Positions 8,119 through 17,391 of a stretch of DNA of 64,000 nucleotides are shown here, piece by piece. The notes under the pieces are model-generated. The model made no database searches and was not told the origin of the DNA. It saw only the letters and a program-made list of their open reading frames with translations. Every line of letters begins with the position of its first letter. Position 1 is the first letter of the stretch. Source of the stretch: Janthinobacterium sp. FW305-129 (GTDB taxonomy: Bacteria; Pseudomonadota; Gammaproteobacteria; Burkholderiales; Burkholderiaceae_D); assembly GCF_020858115.1 (NCBI RefSeq), contig NZ_JACYMM010000011.1, forward strand, positions 1 to 64,000, written 5' to 3'. A program made the position numbers and the translations under genes.

Positions 8119-9065
8119 GCGGCCTGTCGCTGCCTATGCTGGCCGCCTTGATGGCGGCGGGCGTGCTGCTCGACATGCTGCTGGGAGAAACGCGCCGCTG
8201 GCATCCGCTGGTGGGCTTTGGACGCCTCGCCAGCGCGCTGGAGCGCCTGCTGAACCGGAGCCGTGGGCGTTTCCTGCGCGGCGCGCTGGCCTGGTCGCTG
8301 GCCGTGCTGCCCATCAGCTATGCCGCCTGGTGGCTGTGCGGCCTGGCCGGCGCGGCGCTGCACGTCTTCCTGCTGTATCTGTGCCTGGGATTGCGCAGCC
8401 TGCGCGACCACAATCAGCCGATTGCCGACGCCCTGGCCATCGATGACCTGGACAACGCGCGCCTGCTGACGGCGCGCATCGTCAGCCGCGACACGGCCAA
8501 CGCCGACGCGGCCAGCCTGGCCAAGGCCAGCACGGAGTCCTTGCTGGAAAACGGCAACGACGCCGTCTTCGGCACCCTGTTCTGGTTTGCCGTGGCGGGC
8601 GGCCCCGGCGCCGTACTATTCCGGCTGGCGAATACCCTCGACGCCATGTGGGGCTACCGCAATGCGCGCTACGACTGGTTCGGCTGCTGCGCCGCGCGCA
8701 TCGACGACATATTGAATTACCTGCCGGCGCGCCTGACGGCCCTCTCCTATGTCATGCTGGGCAAGAGCATGGCGGACAAACAGCGCGCCTGGCAATGCTG
8801 GCGCACGCAGGCGCCCAACTGGGGCAGTCCGAACGCGGGCCCCGTGATGGCCAGCGGCGCCGGCGCCCTCGGCCTGGCCTTGGGTGGCGACGCCATCTAC
8901 GACGGCGCGCTGGAGCGCCGCCCGCCGCTGGGCCGCGGCCGTCCCGCCGAAGCGCGCGACATCGACCGCGCCTGGCGCCTGGTGGCCGAAACGGCCGTGC
9001 TGTGGCTGATCTGGGTGGCGCTGCTGGCGGGCCTCTCCTGCATGCGGGAGGCCTATCTTGCTTGA
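8112..9065 (+). CDS. cbiB: Adenosylcobinamide-phosphate synthase
   Basis: CbiB (also called CobD in aerobic-pathway naming) attaches aminopropanol phosphate to adenosylcobyric acid at the inner membrane. The 317-residue protein has several membrane spans and the family regions DMLLGETRRWHPLVGFG near the N-terminus, ESLLENGNDAVFGTLFWF, and LDAMWGYRNARYDWFG. It starts inside the end of cobU (7-bp overlap), and its end overlaps the next gene by 8 bp. It uses the product of the PLP enzyme encoded next. Confidence 0.95.
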   Translation: MLSGLSLPMLAALMAAGVLLDMLLGETRRWHPLVGFGRLASALERLLNRSRGRFLRGALAWSLAVLPISYAAWWLCGLAGAALHVFLLYLCLGLRSLRDHNQPIADALAIDDLDNARLLTARIVSRDTANADAASLAKASTESLLENGNDAVFGTLFWFAVAGGPGAVLFRLANTLDAMWGYRNARYDWFGCCAARIDDILNYLPARLTALSYVMLGKSMADKQRAWQCWRTQAPNWGSPNAGPVMASGAGALGLALGGDAIYDGALERRPPLGRGRPAEARDIDRAWRLVAETAVLWLIWVALLAGLSCMREAYLA

Positions 9066-10044
9066 ACATGGCGGCAATCTGCACGACGCCGCGCGCGAGT
9101 ATGGGCGGCCGATCGCCGACTGGATCGACCTGTCGACCGGCATCAACCCGCACTGGTATCCAGCGCCAGCACCCGACGCCAACGCCTGGCACCGGCTGCC
9201 GGAGGCCGATCCCGCGCTGGCGGCCACCGCCTGCGCTTATTACGACGCACCGGCCATGCTGCCCGTGGCGGGCACGCAAGCCGCCATCCAGGCCCTGCCC
9301 CGGCTGCGGCCACCGTCACGCGTGGTGGTGGCCGCGCCCTCGTATGCGGAACACGCACACCACTGGGGCCAGCACGGCCACCAATTGCGGCAAGTGCCGT
9401 ATGCGCAGCTGGCCGCTGCGGTGGACGGCTGCGACGTGCTGGTCGTCTGCAATCCGAACAATCCCACGGGCGATCGCATCGCACCGGAACAGCTGCTGGA
9501 GTGGGCCGGCAAGCTGGCCGCGCGCGGCGGCTGGCTGGTGGTCGACGAAGCGTTTGGCGACACGGAAGCGCAGGCCAGCCTGGGTGCCCATACGCATCGG
9601 CCAGGCTTGATCGTGCTGCGCTCGGTGGGCAAATTCTTTGGCCTGGCGGGCCTGCGCCTGGGCTTTGTCGCCGCCCATCCCGCGCTGCTGACGCAGCTGG
9701 CCGACATGCTGGGTCCGTGGACCGTCAGCGGCCCGGCACAGCAAGTGGCGCTGGCCGCCCTCACCGACACGCATTGGCAGCACACGATGCGCGAGCGCCT
9801 GCGCGGTGAAGGCACCCGCCTGCACCAGCTGCTGGCCGCACACGGCATCGCCAGCAGCGGCACGGCGCTGTTTCAATGGTGGCCGGAAGCACGCGCCGAG
9901 GCGCTCTGGCGCCATATGGCAGAATCGGGCATCTGGGTGCGCCTGTTCCGCCACGCTGCCCACGGCATCCGCCTGGGCCTGCCCCCCGACGAACATGCCT
10001 GGCTGCGCCTGCAGCAGGCCCTCACCGCATGGAAGCCCTTATGA
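9058..10044 (+). CDS. cobD: Threonine-phosphate decarboxylase (PLP-dependent)
   Basis: This fold-type I aminotransferase-like enzyme decarboxylates L-threonine phosphate to aminopropanol phosphate, the linker of cobalamin. The 328-residue protein opens with LEHGGNLHDAAREYG and IDLSTGINPH, both typical of CobD/CobC. It has the PLP-binding Lys in SVGKFFGLAG (about residue 191). The start is a TTG at 9058: GGGAGG ends 6 bp upstream and no suitable ATG follows. It overlaps cbiB by 8 bp and btuF by 4 bp (ATGA). In Pseudomonas-style naming this gene is cobC. Confidence 0.92.
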   Translation: MLEHGGNLHDAAREYGRPIADWIDLSTGINPHWYPAPAPDANAWHRLPEADPALAATACAYYDAPAMLPVAGTQAAIQALPRLRPPSRVVVAAPSYAEHAHHWGQHGHQLRQVPYAQLAAAVDGCDVLVVCNPNNPTGDRIAPEQLLEWAGKLAARGGWLVVDEAFGDTEAQASLGAHTHRPGLIVLRSVGKFFGLAGLRLGFVAAHPALLTQLADMLGPWTVSGPAQQVALAALTDTHWQHTMRERLRGEGTRLHQLLAAHGIASSGTALFQWWPEARAEALWRHMAESGIWVRLFRHAAHGIRLGLPPDEHAWLRLQQALTAWKPL

Positions 10045-10943
10045 ACTACTTGAAAACCGCACTGCTGCTGGCCGGACTTATCTCGCTGCAGGCGCATGCC
10101 GCCATCAGCGTGCGCGACGACGACGGCAATACCGTCACCGTGGCAAAACCGGCGCAGCGCATCCTGGCGCTGGCGCCGCACGTCACGGAACTGCTTTTCG
10201 CGGCTGGCGGCGGCGACAAGATCGCCGGCGTCGTCAGCTACAGCGACTTCCCAGAAGCGGCCAAGAAAATCACGCAAGTGGGCGACAACCGCCAGTACGA
10301 CATGGAACGCATCATTGCCCTGAAGCCGGACCTGATCGTCGTGTGGATGCATGGCAGCGCCGAGCGCCAGATCGCCATGCTGCGCCAGCTGAAGGTGCCC
10401 ATCTATCACAGCGAGCCGCGCAAGCTGGCCGATATCCCCGACAGCATGGAACGCCTGGGCCAGCTGATGGGCACGGAAAAAACCGCTAAGCCGGCCGCCG
10501 CCCAGCTGCGCGCCAAGCTGGCCAGCTTGACGGCGCAATACGCGCAGCGCCCGCCCGTGCGCGTGTTTTACCAGGTGTGGGACAAACCTCTATATACCTT
10601 GAGCGGCGCGAGCATCATCAGCGATTCGATGCGCGTATGCGGCGGCCAGAATGTGTTCGCCGCGATGAAGGTGGTGGCGCCCGTCGTCACGCCGGAAGGC
10701 GTGCTGCAGGAAGACCCGGAAGTCATCTTCGGCACCAGCGAAAAGAGCGACCCGCGCAGCGAAGGCGGCCTGGCCATGTGGCGCGCCTTCCCGTCGATGA
10801 CGGCCGTGCGCAAGAATAACCTGTTCCGCCTGAATGGCGACCTGCTGAACCGCGCCGGCCCGCGCATGATCGAAGGCACGGCCGCCATGTGCGAACAGCT
10901 GGAAGTGGCTCGCCAGCGCCGTAGCGGCAAGGCGGCTCAATGA
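10041..10943 (+). CDS. btuF: Periplasmic cobalamin-binding protein
   Basis: BtuF-type substrate-binding proteins deliver B12 to BtuCD. The 300-residue product starts with a signal peptide (about 1-20, ending LQAHA|AI), followed by a Fe3+/B12 periplasmic-binding domain (RILALAPHVTELLFAAGGGDKIAGVV, then ALKPDLIVVW). The two lobes are joined by a helical region, as in class III binding proteins. Start ATG 10041 overlaps the cobD stop (ATGA). The frame is open upstream, but only this start yields a signal peptide. Its end overlaps the next gene by 4 bp. Confidence 0.9.
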   Translation: MNYLKTALLLAGLISLQAHAAISVRDDDGNTVTVAKPAQRILALAPHVTELLFAAGGGDKIAGVVSYSDFPEAAKKITQVGDNRQYDMERIIALKPDLIVVWMHGSAERQIAMLRQLKVPIYHSEPRKLADIPDSMERLGQLMGTEKTAKPAAAQLRAKLASLTAQYAQRPPVRVFYQVWDKPLYTLSGASIISDSMRVCGGQNVFAAMKVVAPVVTPEGVLQEDPEVIFGTSEKSDPRSEGGLAMWRAFPSMTAVRKNNLFRLNGDLLNRAGPRMIEGTAAMCEQLEVARQRRSGKAAQ

Positions 10944-11737
10944 GTCACTACCAGCGCATCGCCTGTTTGTCGACGGAAGCCGTGGAAACGCTGTACGCGC
11001 TGGGTGCCGAGGACGTCATCGCGGGCATCTCCGGCTTTACCGTGCGCCCGCCACGGGCGCGCGAGGAAAAAACCAGGATCAGCGGCTTTTCGTCCACGAA
11101 CCTGGAACGCATCCTGGCAGTGGAACCCGACCTCGTGATCGGCTTTTGCGACATGCAGGCCGATATCTGCCGCGACCTGGTCAAGGCCGGCATCGAAGTA
11201 CACCAGTTCAACCAGCGCACGGTGGACGGCATCCTGCGCATGATCGGCGTGCTGGCCGCGCTGGTGCGGCGCGAGGAAGCGGGCAAATTGCTGATCGCCA
11301 GCCTGCGCGCGGACATCGCCGCCGCCCGGGCCCGGGCCGCCGCCTGGACGCGCAAGCCCGTGATGTATTTTGAAGAGTGGAACGATCCCCTGATGAGCGG
11401 CATCGGCTGGGCGGCGGAACTGATCGAGATCGCCGGCGGCACGGACGCCTTCCCTGAATTGTCCGTACAGCCCGGCGCGAAGGAGCGCATCATCGCCGAT
11501 TCCCACGACGTGCTCGTACGCGCGCCCGACATCATCCTCGCCAGCTGGTGCGGCAAGAAGTTCCAGCCGGCGCAGCTGGCGGCGCGCCCGGGCTGGGATG
11601 CGATTCCCGCCGTGAAAAACCAGATGCTGTTCGAGATCAAGTCGCCCGACATCCTGTCGCCCGGCCCGGCGGCGATTACCGAAGGGCTGCGCCAGATCAG
11701 CGACATCATCTCAGCCTGGCAGGAGCAGCAGGCATGA
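10940..11737 (+). CDS. BtuF-like corrinoid-binding protein lacking a signal peptide
   Basis: This 265-residue protein has the same periplasmic-binding fold signature as BtuF (N-terminal [24 protein letters not shown], then [19 protein letters not shown]). It begins directly at the domain, with no signal peptide, and the ATG sits in an ATGA overlap with btuF, which leaves no room for one. It is therefore expected to stay in the cytoplasm. It is coupled on the other side to cobQ (ATGA). I infer a role in handling corrinoid or cobinamide inside the cell; the function is not established from the sequence. A trapped pseudoparalog of btuF is less likely because the frame is intact. Confidence 0.75.
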   Translation: MSHYQRIACLSTEAVETLYALGAEDVIAGISGFTVRPPRAREEKTRISGFSSTNLERILAVEPDLVIGFCDMQADICRDLVKAGIEVHQFNQRTVDGILRMIGVLAALVRREEAGKLLIASLRADIAAARARAAAWTRKPVMYFEEWNDPLMSGIGWAAELIEIAGGTDAFPELSVQPGAKERIIADSHDVLVRAPDIILASWCGKKFQPAQLAARPGWDAIPAVKNQMLFEIKSPDILSPGPAAITEGLRQISDIISAWQEQQA

Positions 11738-13188
11738 AGCTTCCCTTTCCCGTCCTGATGGTGCAGGGCACGACGTCCGACGCGGGCAAGAGCACCGTCG
11801 TCGCGGCGCTGTGCCGGTTGTTGAAACGCCGTGGCGTGACGGTGGCGCCGTTCAAGCCGCAAAACATGGCCTTGAACAGCGCGGTGACGAGCGACGGCGG
11901 CGAGATCGGCCGCGCGCAAGCCCTGCAGGCGCTGGCCTGCGGCATCGCGCCGCATACGGACATGAATCCGGTGCTCTTGAAACCATCGTCGAACACGGGC
12001 GCGCAGGTGATCATCCACGGCAAGGTGCGCGCCGAGATGGATGCGCGCGACTACCAGCAATATAAAACCATCGCGATGGGCGCCGTGCTGGAGTCCTTTA
12101 CGCGCTTGCGCCAGCAATACGGCGCCGTCATCGTCGAAGGCGCGGGCAGCCCCGCCGAAGTCAACCTGCGCGCGCGCGACATCGCCAACATGGGCTTTGC
12201 CGAAGCCGTCGACTGCCCCGTGATCCTGGTGGCCGACATCGACCGGGGCGGCGTCTTCGCGCACATCATCGGCACCCTGGCGTGTTTGTCCGACAGCGAG
12301 CGGGCGCGCATCCTCGGCTTCGTCATCAACCGCTTCCGCGGCGACATCTCGCTGCTCACGCCCGGCATCGACTGGCTGGAACAGCAGACGGGCAAGCCCG
12401 TGCTGGCCGTGCTGCCCTATCTGCAAGGCCTGTTCCTCGACGCGGAAGACGCCGTCGAAGCGACGCAAGCCGAACGCGGCGCCTTCAAGGTGGTGGTACC
12501 GCAACTGCCGCGCATCAGCAACCACACGGATGTCGACGCGCTGCGCGCCCACCCCGGCATCGACCTGCAATTCATCAAACAGGACCAGCCGATTCCGCCG
12601 GCCGACCTGGTGATCCTGCCAGGCAGCAAGAACACGCGGGGCGACCTGGCCTGGCTGCAGCAGCAAGGCTGGCCCGCCTACCTGACCAGACACCTGCGCT
12701 ATGGCGGCAAGGTGCTCGGCATCTGCGGCGGCTTCCAGATGCTGGGGCAGAGCGTGCGCGATCCGCTGGGCGTGGAAGGCGCGGCGGGAGAATCAAAGGC
12801 ACTGGGCCTGCTCGACCTGGTGACGGAATTAACAAGCGACAAGCGGCTGGAACAAGTGCGCGGCCAATGCGCGTTTGCCGGCGCGGCCGATGCGCCGGTG
12901 GCAGGCTATGAAATCCACATGGGCGTCTCGCATGGCGCGGCGCTGGCGCAGCCGGCCTTCGTCATCGACGGCCGCCCGGAAGGGGCCGTGTCGGACGACG
13001 GGCAAATCCTCGGCAGCTACTTGCACGGCATGTTCGACACGCCCGCCGCGTGTTCGGCGCTGCTGCGCTGGGCGGGGCTGGACTCCGGCCACACGGTGGA
13101 CACCGCCGCCCTGCGCGAGGCCAGCCTGGAGCGCATCGCCGATGCGGCCATTCCGCTGCTGGCCGCCCTGGATCACCTCAAACGCTAG
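11734..13188 (+). CDS. cobQ: Cobyric acid synthase
   Basis: CobQ (CbiP) amidates four side chains of adenosylcobyrinic acid a,c-diamide using glutamine and ATP. The 484 residues comprise an N-terminal dethiobiotin-synthetase-like ATPase domain (P-loop [10 protein letters not shown] at about 11-20, [10 protein letters not shown]) and a C-terminal glutamine amidotransferase domain. That domain has the conserved Cys in [12 protein letters not shown] (about 331) and His in GSYLHGMFD (about 431). It starts in an ATGA overlap with the BtuF-like gene and is the last gene of the operon. It is odd next to otherwise salvage-only genes, because its substrate comes from ring synthesis. Confidence 0.95.
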   Translation: MKLPFPVLMVQGTTSDAGKSTVVAALCRLLKRRGVTVAPFKPQNMALNSAVTSDGGEIGRAQALQALACGIAPHTDMNPVLLKPSSNTGAQVIIHGKVRAEMDARDYQQYKTIAMGAVLESFTRLRQQYGAVIVEGAGSPAEVNLRARDIANMGFAEAVDCPVILVADIDRGGVFAHIIGTLACLSDSERARILGFVINRFRGDISLLTPGIDWLEQQTGKPVLAVLPYLQGLFLDAEDAVEATQAERGAFKVVVPQLPRISNHTDVDALRAHPGIDLQFIKQDQPIPPADLVILPGSKNTRGDLAWLQQQGWPAYLTRHLRYGGKVLGICGGFQMLGQSVRDPLGVEGAAGESKALGLLDLVTELTSDKRLEQVRGQCAFAGAADAPVAGYEIHMGVSHGAALAQPAFVIDGRPEGAVSDDGQILGSYLHGMFDTPAACSALLRWAGLDSGHTVDTAALREASLERIADAAIPLLAALDHLKR

Positions 13189-13191
13189 CGA

Positions 13192-14337
13192 TTACTTTTT
13201 CAGGCACGTGCCCATGTACGTGCGGTCGGTCGAGAACTCGACCGCCATGCTCGACGACACCGGCATGAACATCGAGTAATCTGCCGGCACGTCGGCCGGG
13301 TCCTTGAACACGGCGATGCCATCGAAATCGACGGCCTGCGCGCCCAGGCCCAGCTTGTTGACGGTGATGGTTTCCGCATGCGTCTTACCGCTCGTGTTAT
13401 TCGTCAGGGTGGCGGTGCTGCCGGCAATCTCGATTTTCGCGCTGATGCCCGGTGCCGAGCAGGCGTAGCTGCCGGCGATTTCAGTGCCGATCTTCTGTTG
13501 TTTGGCGGCGACGATGGTGCCCACGCGCAGCACGTTCTGCTGGTTGCGGCTGTAGCGGTCGATGAACAGCGCCAGCCCCCGGTCGCCGGCATGCACGTGG
13601 ACAATGCCGAAATCCTGCTGGCCCTGGCGGGCGACGAGCAAACCGTTCTTTGCATCCTTGACCAGGGTCAGGCTGGCGTTTTCCGCTTCCAGCTGCGGCG
13701 ATACCGCAGAGCACACGCCTTGCGCATTGAACACGCCGCCATTGCACAGTTGCGCGCTGCCATCGGCCGCCACCGTGAGGCTGCCCTTCGGATTGAAGCG
13801 GTCGCCACCATTCGAGGCATTGCGCATGGCGCCCAGGAAGATATAGCTGCCGGCCAGCTTGGCCACGTCGGTGGCGGTATAGCCACTGCCGCTGACGTTG
13901 GAATTCATGCTGCCCAGCTTCACCGTCCCTGTCAGCAGGCGCGTGCGCGCATCGACGGTGACGCTGAAATCCGTTGCCGTATAGGTGGTGAGATTGCCGA
14001 CGGTGACAGCGCTGAAACTGCCGCTGCGGTCGCTCAAGCCGAACTGCGTCGACAGCACGCGGATGACGTAGGTTTTCTTTGCGCTGTCGAACGCGATGCG
14101 CCACGTGTCCCCGATATCGGCCGCTACGTCATATACCGTCTCGTCCGCATTGGCGCCGGCGATCACGGCCAGGCCAGCCTGGGCCGCGACCGCTTGCGAG
14201 GCGACCGTCACGGGATCGGCGACGGGGGTGACCACGACGGGCGGCGTGACTGGCGCTTCCGGCGCAGCGTGATCGCCGCCGCCGCCGCAGGCGGACAGGG
14301 CGGCGCTCAGGGCAAGGAAGGTAAGTGCATTTTTCAT
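13192..14337 (-). CDS. Putative lipoprotein of unknown function
   Basis: I do not recognise this 381-residue protein. Start ATG 14337 gives a lipoprotein signal sequence with lipobox LSAC (Cys17), followed by a glycine run and a Pro/Val-rich linker (about 25-45). The rest is rich in Thr, Ser, Val and Ala with beta-strand character and four cysteines, one pair being near residues 205-220. It should be anchored to a membrane from the periplasmic side. It converges on cobQ with only 3 bp between stops and is divergent from the MFS exporter, sharing a 206-bp region that contains a perfect inverted repeat. Confidence 0.7.
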   Translation of the reverse strand: MKNALTFLALSAALSACGGGGDHAAPEAPVTPPVVVTPVADPVTVASQAVAAQAGLAVIAGANADETVYDVAADIGDTWRIAFDSAKKTYVIRVLSTQFGLSDRSGSFSAVTVGNLTTYTATDFSVTVDARTRLLTGTVKLGSMNSNVSGSGYTATDVAKLAGSYIFLGAMRNASNGGDRFNPKGSLTVAADGSAQLCNGGVFNAQGVCSAVSPQLEAENASLTLVKDAKNGLLVARQGQQDFGIVHVHAGDRGLALFIDRYSRNQQNVLRVGTIVAAKQQKIGTEIAGSYACSAPGISAKIEIAGSTATLTNNTSGKTHAETITVNKLGLGAQAVDFDGIAVFKDPADVPADYSMFMPVSSSMAVEFSTDRTYMGTCLKK

Positions 14338-14409
14338 ATGGCATGACTTTCGGGAAGGAGAGGCGGGAGCTGCCGGAAAACACATGCTAGCCTTGCCAGT
14401 AATCTATTG

Positions 14410-14431
14410 CCATGGAACAAATGTTCCATGG
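14410..14431. promoter_or_regulatory. Inverted repeat, candidate operator
   Basis: Arms CCATGGAACA (14410-14419) and TGTTCCATGG (14422-14431) are perfect 10-bp inverted copies separated by AA. The repeat lies in the divergent promoter region between the lipoprotein gene and the drug exporter gene, so it could be a repressor site for either. No regulator gene is adjacent. Confidence 0.45.
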
Positions 14432-14543
14432 ACTCTGCCCCCGAGTCGATGCCAGAATGAACGGCGCGGGCGGCAAGCCTGCGCCATTTATGTGACAATT
14501 CATCGTACTGTCGGCTCCGTCTTACCTCCTCAGGCTCGCATCC

Positions 14544-16016
14544 ATGACCAGTTCCCCGATTAAAAGCTATCTTCCCTGGGTGGTCGCCACCGCCCTGTTC
14601 ATGGAGCAACTCGACTCCACCATCGTCAACACCGCCATTCCCGCCATGGCCGCCAGCCTCAACGTGACGCCGCTGAGCCTGAAGGCCGTCGTCACCAGCT
14701 ATATCCTGAGCCTGGCCGTGTGTATCCCCATCAGCGGCTGGATGGCCGACCGCTTCGGCACGCGGCGCGTGTTTTCCGCCGCCGTTGCCATCTTCACCAT
14801 CGCCTCCATCCTGTGCGGCCTGTCCGTAAATGCGCCCATGCTGGTGGCCGCGCGCCTGCTGCAGGGCGTAGGCGCGGCCATGATGATGCCGGTGGGCAGG
14901 CTCACCATCATCCGCACCTTTCCCAAGTCACAATTGCTGGCGGCCATGAATTTCGTCATCATCCCCGCCCTGATCGGGCCCCTGCTGGGGCCTACCGTGG
15001 GCGGGCTGATCGTCCACTGGCTGTCGTGGCGTGAGATTTTCTTCGTCAACGTGCCTGTCGGCCTGGCGGCGCTGTACCTGGCGCACCGCTACATGCCCGA
15101 CTATTACGGCGACAAGCCCCGTCCGCTGGACCTGATCGGCCTGGTGCTGTTCGGCACGGGCATCGCGCTGCTGTCGTGGCTGCTGGAAATCTTCGGCGAA
15201 CACCGCATCGACGGTACTTCGTTTGCCGTGCTGCTGTTCATTTCCATCAGCCTGCTGGCTGCGTATGCCTGGCATTCGAGCGAAGTGCTGCACCCGCTGC
15301 TGCGCCTGGCCCTTTTCAAGATCCGCACTTTCCGCGTCTCGGTGGTGGGCGGCTTCGTCACGCGCCTGGGCGTGGGCGGCCTGCCCTTCCTGTTGCCGCT
15401 GCTGTACCAGCTGGGCCTGGGCTTGCCCGCCTGGCAATCGGGATTGCTGATGATGCCGTCGGCCGCCGCCGCCATGGGCATGAAATTCATTTCCGCGCGC
15501 GTGCTGGCCCGCTTCGGCTACCGCCAGGTGCTGATCGTCAACACCGTGCTGATCGGCATTACCATCGCCATGTTTTCGCAGGTGGGCGCGGGCACGCCCC
15601 TGTATGTGATCGTCGCCATCAGCCTGTGCCTGGGCTTTTTCAATTCGCTGCAATTTTCCAGCATGAATACCATCGCGTATGCCGACGTCGACAAGGCCGA
15701 TTCCAGCATGGCCAGCACCATCGCCAGCTCGATGCAGCAACTGTCGATGAGCTTTGGCCTCGCCTTCGGTTCGCTGATCACGGGCTGGTACCTGGGCGAC
15801 ATGCCGCAGTCGGACCGCGCCATGCTCAGCACGGCACTGCACCACGCCTTCCTCACCCTGGCCGCCCTGACGGTGCTGTCCTCGCTGACCTTCTGGACCC
15901 TGCGCCGCGACGATGGCGAAAGCATCAGCAAGGGCACGGACAGCGACGAGGACGATGCGGCCGACGTGAAAGCCCAGGCCGTTGTACAGACGGAAGTGCA
16001 AACCACAAAAGGCTGA
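14544..16016 (+). CDS. DHA2-family MFS multidrug exporter
   Basis: This 490-residue, 14-span major facilitator protein is of the EmrB/QacA (DHA2) type. It shows the DHA2 motif LDSTIVNTAIP in the first span (about 22-32), motif A GWMADRFGTRRVF (about 65-77) and motif C-like GPLLGPTVGGLI (about 149-160) in the fifth span, typical of proton-driven exporters. It is predicted to export toxic compounds; the substrate cannot be told. There is no membrane-fusion partner next to it. It occupies the place immediately upstream of pilC where pilB would be expected. Confidence 0.88.
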   Translation: MTSSPIKSYLPWVVATALFMEQLDSTIVNTAIPAMAASLNVTPLSLKAVVTSYILSLAVCIPISGWMADRFGTRRVFSAAVAIFTIASILCGLSVNAPMLVAARLLQGVGAAMMMPVGRLTIIRTFPKSQLLAAMNFVIIPALIGPLLGPTVGGLIVHWLSWREIFFVNVPVGLAALYLAHRYMPDYYGDKPRPLDLIGLVLFGTGIALLSWLLEIFGEHRIDGTSFAVLLFISISLLAAYAWHSSEVLHPLLRLALFKIRTFRVSVVGGFVTRLGVGGLPFLLPLLYQLGLGLPAWQSGLLMMPSAAAAMGMKFISARVLARFGYRQVLIVNTVLIGITIAMFSQVGAGTPLYVIVAISLCLGFFNSLQFSSMNTIAYADVDKADSSMASTIASSMQQLSMSFGLAFGSLITGWYLGDMPQSDRAMLSTALHHAFLTLAALTVLSSLTFWTLRRDDGESISKGTDSDEDDAADVKAQAVVQTEVQTTKG

Positions 16017-16089
16017 GCCACATCAAGCTTGCCGCCAGTACGGCTGGTACTCTTGCCTGACGCTGCTACCGTGACGGCAGGAGGTGCAC

Positions 16090-17286
16090 ATGGCGGCCGA
16101 GCGGCGCTTTGCATGGAAGGGCACGGATCGCCATGGCAAGGCGGCCGAAGGCGTCTTGCGCGCCGCCGATGCCGGCGCGGCGACGCTCGCGCTACGCCGC
16201 CAGGGCATCCTGGCCACCCGTGTGCGGGCTGCGCGCAGCGCGCCGGGCAAGGCCATCACGCGCAAGGATATCGCCCTGTTCACACGCCAGCTGTCGACCA
16301 TGATGGCGGCCGGCGTGCCGCTGCTGCACGCCTTCGACATCGCCGGCAAGGGCCACGCCAAACCGGCCGTCACCGAGCTGATGCGCGACTTGCGCCACGA
16401 CATCGAAGCGGGCAGCAGCCTGCAGCAGGCGTTCCGCCAGTTCCCGCTGCTGTTTGACGAGCTGTATTGCAAGCTGCTGGCGGCAGGCGAACAGGCCGGC
16501 ATCGTGCAGGACTTGCTGGCGCGCCTGGCCACGCACCAGGAAAAGGCCATCGCTCTGCGGCGGAAGGTGCGCGGCGCGCTGATGTATCCGCTGGTCATCG
16601 TGCTCGTCGCCATCGTCGTCACGGCCATCATCATGAGCGTGGTCGTGCCCGCCTTTCGCCAGGTCTTCGACAGCTTCGGCGCACCGTTGCCGCTGCCTAC
16701 CCTGCTCGTCATGGGCGCGTCCGCCTTCCTGGTCCATTACTGGCTGGCTCTGTTGGCGGCGCTCGTGCTCGCTTGCGTGCTGCTGCACCTGGCCTGGCGC
16801 CGCTGGCCCGCCTGGCGGCGCAACACGCAACTGCGGGCACTGCGCCTGCCCGTGTTCGGCCCGCTCCAGCGCAAAGCGGCGATCGCCCGCTGGACGCGCA
16901 CCCTGGCTGCCATGTTCGCCGCCGGCGTGCCGCTGCTCGATTCGCTCGGCCTGGTGGGCGCCGCCGCCGGCCACGCGCTGTACCAGGAAGCGACGACAAG
17001 CATCGAACGGGAAATCCGCGCCGGCGGCAGCCTGGCGCTGGCCATGGAGCACAGCGGCGTATTTCCCCCGCTGCTGACGCAACTGGCCCTGATCGGCGAG
17101 GAATCGGGCGCGCTCGACGCCATGCTGTCGCGCGCGGCAGATATCATCGAGGCCGATATCGATGCCACCGTGGCCACCCTTGCCACGCTGCTGGAGCCGG
17201 CGCTGATGGTGGTGCTGGGCGTGCTGGTCGGCTCCCTCGTGATCGCCTTGTATTTGCCGATTTTCAAGCTGGGCGCCGTGATTTGA
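16090..17286 (+). CDS. pilC: Type IV pilus inner-membrane platform protein
   Basis: PilC is the polytopic platform of the type IV pilus machine, contacting the motor ATPases. The 398-residue protein has two repeated GspF/PilC domains (about 65-190 and 270-390), three hydrophobic segments, and the typical FTRQLSTMMAAGVPLLHAFDI and ARWTRTLAAMFAAGVPLLDSL repeats. ATG 16090 is chosen because AGGAGG (16079-16084) lies 5 bp upstream. pilD follows after 105 bp, but the motor gene pilB that normally precedes pilC is not here. Confidence 0.93.
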   Translation: MAAERRFAWKGTDRHGKAAEGVLRAADAGAATLALRRQGILATRVRAARSAPGKAITRKDIALFTRQLSTMMAAGVPLLHAFDIAGKGHAKPAVTELMRDLRHDIEAGSSLQQAFRQFPLLFDELYCKLLAAGEQAGIVQDLLARLATHQEKAIALRRKVRGALMYPLVIVLVAIVVTAIIMSVVVPAFRQVFDSFGAPLPLPTLLVMGASAFLVHYWLALLAALVLACVLLHLAWRRWPAWRRNTQLRALRLPVFGPLQRKAAIARWTRTLAAMFAAGVPLLDSLGLVGAAAGHALYQEATTSIEREIRAGGSLALAMEHSGVFPPLLTQLALIGEESGALDAMLSRAADIIEADIDATVATLATLLEPALMVVLGVLVGSLVIALYLPIFKLGAVI

Positions 17287-17391
17287 AGACATGTCGACGC
17301 AAAACGTCCCCATGCGCCGGCGGATGTTTTACACTGCTGCAGTGCCAAGCAATGTTTGCGCGGCACATTCATCCCCTCAGACAAGTTCACC

